A stretch of 64,000 nt of DNA from Clostridia bacterium (GTDB lineage: Bacteria > Bacillota > Clostridia > Lachnospirales > Lachnospiraceae). Every line of letters begins with the position of its first letter. Within the stretch, counting starts at the first letter, position 1. The position numbers and the translations under genes are program-made. The stretch spans positions 1-64,000 of the forward strand of contig CAJTIM010000004.1 in NCBI GenBank assembly GCA_910576325.1, in the 5' to 3' direction. Below, piece after piece: positions 59,066 to 64,000 of the stretch. The notes below the pieces were generated by a model, which was given only the letters and a program-made list of their open reading frames with translations, was not told where the DNA came from and searched no databases.

Positions 59066-59975
59066 AATAGAAGAAGCAAGAAGATTTTTGGAAGCAGTGG
59101 GTATGCCAAAGGCGCAACAGGGGAATTTATGCTGCTATGTGCTGCTGGCAATGGCAGATATAAAACCGGATATGCTTTGGAAAGATGCAAAAAATAATTG
59201 GATTCGTATTCATGATATGATTCGATTTTGTAATACCTATTATGGAACTACTTATGCAGAGAATAGCCGGGAAACATTTCGTAAACAGGCATTACATAGG
59301 TTCCGGACAGCAGCATTGGCAGAAGATAATGGTATGGCGACAAACAGCCCTAATTATAGATACAGGCTTACGGAGGAAACCTTAGAAATGCTGAAAGCAT
59401 TTCAGTCCCCAGGGTGGCCGACGTCTCTGAAGCGTTTTTTGGACTATCATGATAGATTAATTGATATCTATGCGTCAAAAAAGAAGATGACAATGATGCC
59501 TGTAAAGATCAATGGCAGAGATTTTAATTTTTCAGCGGGGAAACACAACGAATTACAGAAAGCAATTATTGAAGAATTTGCCCCAAGATTCGCCCCAAAT
59601 TCCGAATGTTTGTATGTAGGCGATACGGTAGAAAAAGATTTGGTAAAAAATGCTGCAAAATTGACAGATTTAGGGTTTGAAATTACATTACACGAAAAAA
59701 TGCCGGATGTTGTTTTGTATAGGGAAGATAAAGAGTGGATTTATTTTGTGGAATCAGTAACTTCCGTAGGGCCAATGGACCCAAAGAGGATTCTTGAGAT
59801 TAATGAGATGACAAAAAATGTGAGAGCAGGAAAGATATTTGTAACCGCCTTTTTAGATTTTAAAACATATAAGAGATTTTCAGAAGCATTATCATGGGAA
59901 ACGGAAGTGTGGATAGCGGAGATGCCAGAGCATATGATACATTTAAATGGGGATAAGTTTTTGGGACCAAGATAG
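59058..59975 (+). CDS. BsuBI/PstI-family type II restriction endonuclease
   Basis: A 305-residue nuclease. The N-terminal ~150 residues (EEARRFLEAVGMPKAQQGNLCCYVLLAMADI, WIRIHDMIRFCNTYYGTTYAENSRETFRKQALHRF) form the family's winged-helix part. The C-terminal catalytic part has KMPDVVLYREDKEWIYFVESVTSVGPMDPKRI, resembling the E/D...E-x-K-like core of the BsuBI/PstI group. It would cut unmodified DNA and thus exclude foreign DNA. Gene order (methylase first, coupled) should delay nuclease synthesis. The start is GTG at 59058. Confidence 0.9.
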   Translation: MDKIEEARRFLEAVGMPKAQQGNLCCYVLLAMADIKPDMLWKDAKNNWIRIHDMIRFCNTYYGTTYAENSRETFRKQALHRFRTAALAEDNGMATNSPNYRYRLTEETLEMLKAFQSPGWPTSLKRFLDYHDRLIDIYASKKKMTMMPVKINGRDFNFSAGKHNELQKAIIEEFAPRFAPNSECLYVGDTVEKDLVKNAAKLTDLGFEITLHEKMPDVVLYREDKEWIYFVESVTSVGPMDPKRILEINEMTKNVRAGKIFVTAFLDFKTYKRFSEALSWETEVWIAEMPEHMIHLNGDKFLGPR

Positions 59976-60005
59976 TGAAAAGCAGAGAGAAATTATACAG
60001 GATAT

Positions 60006-60036
60006 AAAAAGGGCGATTCAAAACCGCCCTTTTTTC
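60006..60036. terminator. Bidirectional terminator between R-M and PAP2 genes
   Basis: AAAAAGGGCG pairs with CGCCCTTTTTT around ATTCAAAAC. T runs on both strands. Convergent genes. Confidence 0.85.
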
Positions 60037-60059
60037 GTAAGCTGTAATATCTCTCATTT

Positions 60060-60722
60060 TCAAACCCGAACCGGCTTCCTCCGCCTGGAACGTGCAAAGG
60101 AGAAATCCGTATGGTACACAAGCTGCTCCATCAAAACGCCCAGCAGCGTACCGGCAATCACATCCAACACGGAGTGCTGCTTCAAAAACATGGTAGCCAG
60201 TATAATCGACACCATCAGCAGGAAGGACCCGCCGCGAATCCAAATATTTCCTCCAAGCTTCCGGTTCTTCGCCACAGCCACATGAGCCGCAATTGAATTA
60301 AACACGTGAATACTCGGAAAAATATTGGTAGCCGTATCCGTCCGGTAAAGCATCTGAACGGCAAAGGTAAAAATATTGTGCCGCTCAAAGGAGGCAGGCC
60401 GGAGCAGATGCCCGTTGGGGTATACGGTAGACACCACCAGAAACAGCGTCATCCCCGTAAACAGGAAGATACAGTACTGATAAAATTCCTTCTTCTTATC
60501 AAACTGAAAAAACAGATAAACAAAAACAGCCGCCACATAAACAAACCACAGCAGGTAAGGCACAATAAATACTTCCGAAAAAGGAATCAAATCGTCCAAC
60601 CGCACATGAATCACATGGTAAGGCAGGTTTGCCCGGCTCTCAAGCCATATAAACCAGGGCATATAGATAAGTCCGTAGAGCAGGACAAGAGCATGCCGAT
60701 ATTTTTTCCACAAAGCTTTCAT
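60060..60722 (-). CDS. PAP2-superfamily membrane phosphatase
   Basis: A 220-residue membrane protein with about six helices. The catalytic blocks of PAP2 lipid phosphatases are visible: SIHVFNSIAAH near residues 132-142 with the S-x-H core, and KQHSVLDVIAGTLLG near 180-195 with the S-x-x-x-D core. The first block (K-x6-R-P) is not clear. It could dephosphorylate undecaprenyl pyrophosphate or phosphatidic acid. The promoter (TTGTAT/TATACT) is visible upstream. It is near a diacylglycerol-kinase-like gene in the same direction, fitting lipid phosphate turnover. Confidence 0.85.
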   Translation of the reverse strand: MKALWKKYRHALVLLYGLIYMPWFIWLESRANLPYHVIHVRLDDLIPFSEVFIVPYLLWFVYVAAVFVYLFFQFDKKKEFYQYCIFLFTGMTLFLVVSTVYPNGHLLRPASFERHNIFTFAVQMLYRTDTATNIFPSIHVFNSIAAHVAVAKNRKLGGNIWIRGGSFLLMVSIILATMFLKQHSVLDVIAGTLLGVLMEQLVYHTDFSFARSRRRKPVRV

Positions 60723-60779
60723 ATCTTCATCTTCTTTCCTTAAAATCTTCTATTTCATCATTGTCATTTTCTGAATCGA

Positions 60780-60808
60780 AGTATATCACTTTGAAAATAC
60801 CAATACAA
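60780..60808 (-). promoter_or_regulatory. Promoter of the PAP2 gene
   Basis: On the minus strand: TTGTAT (60808-60803), 17-base spacer, TATACT (60785-60780). Confidence 0.6.
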
Positions 60809-60968
60809 TGACCTTTAAAATATTTTAAGAAAATTTTATAAAAATATGCTATTCCCACAAATAATCATTGATAAAAACAGACTTGCGGATACAATTTAAT
60901 AAACGGCCTGGGGGTATATGGCTCAAAGAGTGGAAAATAACGGCAATATACTTGCTGATATACGGCAA

Positions 60969-61913
60969 TTAATGAGCAATGTGTTGCATCCTTTGTCTCC
61001 CGCCGATGATGGTAAGCGCCCCCGAAAGGCAGGAAACCGTCAGCACATCTTCCGGCGCATAAGGCTCTCCGTCCGTGTGGAAGGGGAGGGGCTTCTCCGG
61101 CCGTATTTCCAGAGACTTTACCCGGTACTGATGAATCCCTTTAAAGATATTATGCCATCCCCGATAGGCCGTAGGGAACATAAGAGCAATGGTCAGCTTG
61201 CTTAAGCCTTCCACCACACATATATCCAGAAACCCGTCATCTGCCTTTGCCTGGGGACACATTTTCAATCCGCCGCCCTCATAGGGACAATTCAAAGCAG
61301 AGAGAAAATAAGTCCGCGGAAAACGCAGCTTCTTGTGGTGATCCAAAGTAAGACGTACGGGAACAGGACGAAACAGAAGAATCTGTTTCAGAGCAATCCC
61401 CACATAAGTCAGCTTCCCAAGACCAAAACGGTTCAGTACATTCTTAATAGGAGAACCAAGAGCCTCCTGACAAACCGCGGCGTCAAAGCCGCAGCCGCAG
61501 CTTCCCGCAAACCGCCGTGACCAGGAGCCGTAGGTTATAAGCCCCAGATCAATCCTCTGAAAATAAGAGGGATGCAGAATATTATGAAGAGCCGCCTCCG
61601 GTGCGGAGGGAAGCTTTAAGCTTCTGGCAAAATCATTGCTGGAACCTGTGGGAATATAGCCGAAGGTAACCTTATTGAAATACTGAATCCCGTCAACAAC
61701 CTCATTCACCGTACCGTCTCCTCCAACGGTCACAAGAGTCAGTTTTTCCCCTCTTGAAGTGATTTCCTTAGCCAGCTTTGTCGCATGATAACGGTAAGAA
61801 GTAAAATACACCCGATATTCTACCTGTTCCCGTTCCAAAATCTCTTCTATGGTCTGCCAGACAACTTTCCCGTTTCCGGAACGAGAACCGGGATTGACAA
61901 TGAAATAGTACAT
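60969..61913 (-). CDS. Diacylglycerol kinase-family lipid kinase (YegS/DgkB-like)
   Basis: A 314-residue protein. The catalytic fold shows FIVNPGSRSGNGK at the N-terminus, LVTVGGDGTVNEVVDG near residues 60-75, and GYIPTGSSNDFARSLKLP near 87-104. These match the N-P-x-S-G, G-G-D-G-T and G-T-x-N-D motifs. Members phosphorylate diacylglycerol or related lipids with ATP and so recycle lipid from envelope synthesis. GAGGAGAGGGG precedes the start. It is divergent from the MFS gene. Confidence 0.9.
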   Translation of the reverse strand: MYYFIVNPGSRSGNGKVVWQTIEEILEREQVEYRVYFTSYRYHATKLAKEITSRGEKLTLVTVGGDGTVNEVVDGIQYFNKVTFGYIPTGSSNDFARSLKLPSAPEAALHNILHPSYFQRIDLGLITYGSWSRRFAGSCGCGFDAAVCQEALGSPIKNVLNRFGLGKLTYVGIALKQILLFRPVPVRLTLDHHKKLRFPRTYFLSALNCPYEGGGLKMCPQAKADDGFLDICVVEGLSKLTIALMFPTAYRGWHNIFKGIHQYRVKSLEIRPEKPLPFHTDGEPYAPEDVLTVSCLSGALTIIGGRQRMQHIAH

Positions 61914-62132
61914 TCGTTTCCCCTCTCCTCACAGGGAAGCTTTGCTGCAATTTCCCTGCAAACTGTAAAAATCCAATACTCCTTTTCCCATTATAGCATT
62001 GTAAAAAAACCTGTTCAAGAAGCTTTTGACAGCATGGAGTTCTCCTTGACGGTCTTGGCCGGATCATGTAGAATAAACGAATACAAAAGGGCCTCTTTTC
62101 AGATATATAAGATTGTACCGGGGAGGAAAAGA

Positions 62133-63311
62133 ATGGGAAATAGACGGTGGCGTCTGACGGCAGTGTGCTTTTTTATTTTATTTCTGCTGGGCTTTGAGGC
62201 GGGAGGATTTCAGATTTCGCTTTTGAAAATTATAGAGGCAGAGGGGTTTTCCTCCGGCTTAAGCGGCGTCTTGGTGTCCGGTCAGTACGGTGCGATCATC
62301 ATTATGCCCCTGCTGGTTGGCGGTTTTGCAGATCGAAGGGGAAAACGCAAGGTATTGGCGGCCTCCTGCCTGATTTTTGCTCTTGGAGCATTTGGAATGT
62401 CGACCCTGCATGCCTTTGGAGCTTTGATGCTTTCGGCGTTTGCCATTGGCACGGGCTACAGTGTCAGTGAAAGCATCGGTTCGGCGCTCTTGGCCGAGGT
62501 TCACGGAGAAAAGTCAGGAAAATATATGAATCTTTCCCAGTGCTTTTTCAGCCTGGGGGCCATGGTGAGCCCTCAGATACTGGAGCTTGGAAGCAGAAGT
62601 TTTGGGTGGAGCTATCAGAGTCTTTTCCGCATTTGTGCCATAGCAGGGCTTGCGGCCTGTGTCCTGGTTCCGGTTTGGTCCGGAAAGGATGTGCCTGCTG
62701 CCGTATCCACCGAGAAGGAGGTGCGGCCTATTGGCCGGGAGATCCTATATCTGGCAGCAGGCCTGTTTGTATATGCCGGACTGGAGGGAGGCATCAGCTA
62801 CTATCTGGACAGCTTTGCCGCGACGGAGCTTATGCGGCCGGAGCATGGGGCCAATATGCTGTCTCTCTTTTGGCTGTTTATGCTGGGAGGACGTGTGATC
62901 TGCGGCCTGCTGTACCGTTACCGGCGCGTGCTTCTGGGGATCAGCCTGTTTGGAACCGGTATCTTTTTATTTATTTTAAGTATATTTCCTTCCCTTGCCG
63001 CGGGATATATCTGCTTTTCCCTTATAGGCCTCTGTCTGGCATCTATCTGGCCCAATCTGATGAGCCTTGCGGTGGAGGGTTACGAGGGGAATTCGGCGCA
63101 GGCGGCGGGAATTATCTCCACAGGCGGCGGACTGGGATCGGTGCTCTCCCCTCTTTTCCTTGGAATGATTATGAACGGCGCGGGATTAAGAGTGGGTTTT
63201 GGAGTGCTGGGTTTTTTTTCACTGGCCGGAATGCTGATCTGCGGAGGTTACTACAGGACAATGGAGAAAAGGCAAGACAGAAGCTATGGGAAAGGCGGCA
63301 TATATGAATGA
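62133..63311 (+). CDS. MFS-family transporter
   Basis: A 392-residue membrane protein with 12 predicted helices in two six-helix halves. The conserved MFS loop 2-3 motif is visible as GGFADRRGKRKVL near residues 60-72. FQISLLKIIEAEGFSSGLSGVLVSGQYGAIIIMPLL precedes it, and CLASIWPNLMSLAVEGYEGNSAQAAGII resembles FucP/Fsr-like members. Substrate is unknown (sugar or drug export possible). GGGGAGG (62120-62126) supports ATG 62133; the upstream in-frame extension to 61785 has no site. It overlaps the acyltransferase gene by 8 bases. Confidence 0.85.
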   Translation: MGNRRWRLTAVCFFILFLLGFEAGGFQISLLKIIEAEGFSSGLSGVLVSGQYGAIIIMPLLVGGFADRRGKRKVLAASCLIFALGAFGMSTLHAFGALMLSAFAIGTGYSVSESIGSALLAEVHGEKSGKYMNLSQCFFSLGAMVSPQILELGSRSFGWSYQSLFRICAIAGLAACVLVPVWSGKDVPAAVSTEKEVRPIGREILYLAAGLFVYAGLEGGISYYLDSFAATELMRPEHGANMLSLFWLFMLGGRVICGLLYRYRRVLLGISLFGTGIFLFILSIFPSLAAGYICFSLIGLCLASIWPNLMSLAVEGYEGNSAQAAGIISTGGGLGSVLSPLFLGMIMNGAGLRVGFGVLGFFSLAGMLICGGYYRTMEKRQDRSYGKGGIYE

Positions 63312-63840
63312 ATTAGTGATAAGAGCAATTTTCTCTTTGCCAAAGATACTGCTGTGGAAATTTAAGTACGGCGGACGGCTGACCATGCCCTTGGTTCAGT
63401 CCTTTGGCAAACATGCGGAGCTTCACTTGGATAAAAAAGCAAGAGTATCCATAGGAAAAGAAACCGTATCGCGGTTCGGGCTGTTCCTGCGTGCGGAGGG
63501 CGGTGAGCTGTTCATTGGAGATAAGTGCTTTTTTAACACTCATGTGTCCGTTACCTGTCTGGAGCGTATCCGCATTGGGGACAGATGCCAGATTGCCAAC
63601 AATGTGATAATTGTAGATCAGGATCATGATTACAGGGCTTCCTGGGGAACCTATCATACGGCCCCTGTTGAGATCGGCAATGATGTGTGGATAGGTGCAA
63701 ATGCCGTTATACTAAAAGGAAGCACTATCGGGGATGGAGCTGTGATTGCGGCCGGGGCCGTAGTTCGGGGACATGTAAAGCCCCATAGTCTGTATCTGGG
63801 CATTGCAAAGGGACAGCGCCCTATAAAGCCGGACTTATAA
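63304..63840 (+). CDS. Hexapeptide-repeat (LbH) acyltransferase
   Basis: A 178-residue left-handed beta-helix acyltransferase. Hexapeptide-like turns run from KARVSIGKETVSRFGLFL through ISGLERIRIGDRCQIANNVIIVDQDHDYR (catalytic His), PVEIGNDVWIGANAVILKGSTIGDGAVIAAGAVVRG. It resembles maltose/galactoside O-acetyltransferases and surface polysaccharide acetyltransferases (WcaF/NodL-like). ATG 63286 is an alternative in-frame start giving 184 residues. It may acetylate an envelope glycan; the partner is unknown. Confidence 0.88.
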   Translation: MNELVIRAIFSLPKILLWKFKYGGRLTMPLVQSFGKHAELHLDKKARVSIGKETVSRFGLFLRAEGGELFIGDKCFFNTHVSVTCLERIRIGDRCQIANNVIIVDQDHDYRASWGTYHTAPVEIGNDVWIGANAVILKGSTIGDGAVIAAGAVVRGHVKPHSLYLGIAKGQRPIKPDL

Positions 63841-63849
63841 GCACGGCTC

Positions 63850-64000
63850 TTACGGGTTTTTACCTTCATCCGCCCCGGCAATTATCTTTTCGATGCCTCT
63901 CATATCGGCGGCAATGTCAGTAAAGGAGCTCCAGTAGCTGCCGATCAGCTTCTCCGTAGCGGCGAGACAGTAGAGATCCAGAAGGGCATCATGCATCCCT
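63850..64000 (-). CDS. Partial gene, C-terminal end only (possible glycosyltransferase)
   Basis: An open frame on the minus strand that ends at TAA (63852-63850) and runs past the window. It reads GMHDALLDLYCLAATEKLIGS then YWSSFTDIAADMRGIEKIIAG-like sequence. The pattern 'D-L-Y-x-L-A...L-I-G-S-x-x-S-S-F-x-x-I-A' occurs near the C-terminus of fucosyltransferase/O-fucosyltransferase-like glycosyltransferases, but only about 50 residues are available. Function is uncertain. It is convergent with the acyltransferase gene. Confidence 0.4.
   Translation of the reverse strand, partial: GMHDALLDLYCLAATEKLIGSYWSSFTDIAADMRGIEKIIAGADEGKNP

Overview
The window looks like a chromosome segment of a spore-forming Clostridia species, most likely in the family Lachnospiraceae. 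The evidence is an alpha/beta-type small acid-soluble spore protein, a YtvI-type sporulation membrane protein, strong AGGAGG ribosome-binding sites, moderate base composition in the core genes, and a tig-clpP-clpX-lon-engB block. This assignment comes from gene content only; no database search was run.

Layout. 1-480: the 3' end of a 23S rRNA gene and tRNA-Asn, with no 5S gene between them. 541-6040: an AT-rich mosaic island with two diverged copies of one ~120-bp sequence, a possible HEPN protein, a broken TnsD/TniQ-like transposition gene, a cold-shock-domain/P-loop ATPase fusion, a Phd-Doc toxin-antitoxin pair and the 3' end of a group II intron. 6400-9320: a PilZ protein, a six-gene tRNA set, a DUF1700/HAAS-type membrane protein, a 48-residue Asn/Ser-rich microprotein and a rhodanese. 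9470-14755: a GntR/LacI-type regulator and a tripartite tricarboxylate transporter (tctC-tctB-tctA) with an HpcH/HpaI aldolase. Repeated operator-like sites surround the transporter promoter. 14940-18715: an RlmL-type methyltransferase, a secreted papain-like protease, RdgB and a YfcE-type phosphodiesterase. 18783-19490: seven tRNA genes. 19628-27411: a mutarotase-like/BtpA pair, an acyltransferase-fold protein with an altered catalytic motif, a solute-binding lipoprotein coupled to dihydroorotase, an XRE regulator, a CYTH protein, a DJ-1 protein and the spore protein. 27600-34960: protein quality control (trigger factor, ClpP, ClpX, Lon), EngB and YtvI. 35014-40497: MATE exporter, DUF4364, radical SAM protein, and an MBOAT/SGNH-like acylation pair.

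40633-52948 is the most interesting region. It has a CI-like repressor and ImmA-like peptidase, four operator-like sites around a promoter, a sigma-like activator, a Com-like zinc protein, then tail terminator-like, tail tube, tail chaperone, tape measure, baseplate and fibre genes, holin and endolysin. I see no integrase, terminase, portal, capsid, sheath or replication gene. This is the layout of a non-contractile (F-type, monocin-like) tailocin. The chaperone gene has a textbook -1 frameshift site (T TTT TTC at 43585-43591, 6-nt spacer, 7-bp stem). The fibre locus carries a silent, oppositely oriented tail-collar cassette. A 13-bp inverted repeat (50422-50434 and 51493-51505) sits in the same codon phase on both sides, so inversion would fuse the collar domain in frame to the fibre gene.

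53184-64000: SfsA, MutY, UDP-galactopyranose mutase and a glycosyltransferase; an AT-rich BsuBI/PstI-type restriction-modification pair; PAP2 phosphatase, diacylglycerol-kinase-like protein, MFS transporter, hexapeptide acyltransferase, and a partial gene running off the end. Five gene leaders between 17.5 and 35 kb share an unexplained motif, (T)TACGGAACTGGAAT, directly upstream of the ribosome-binding site.
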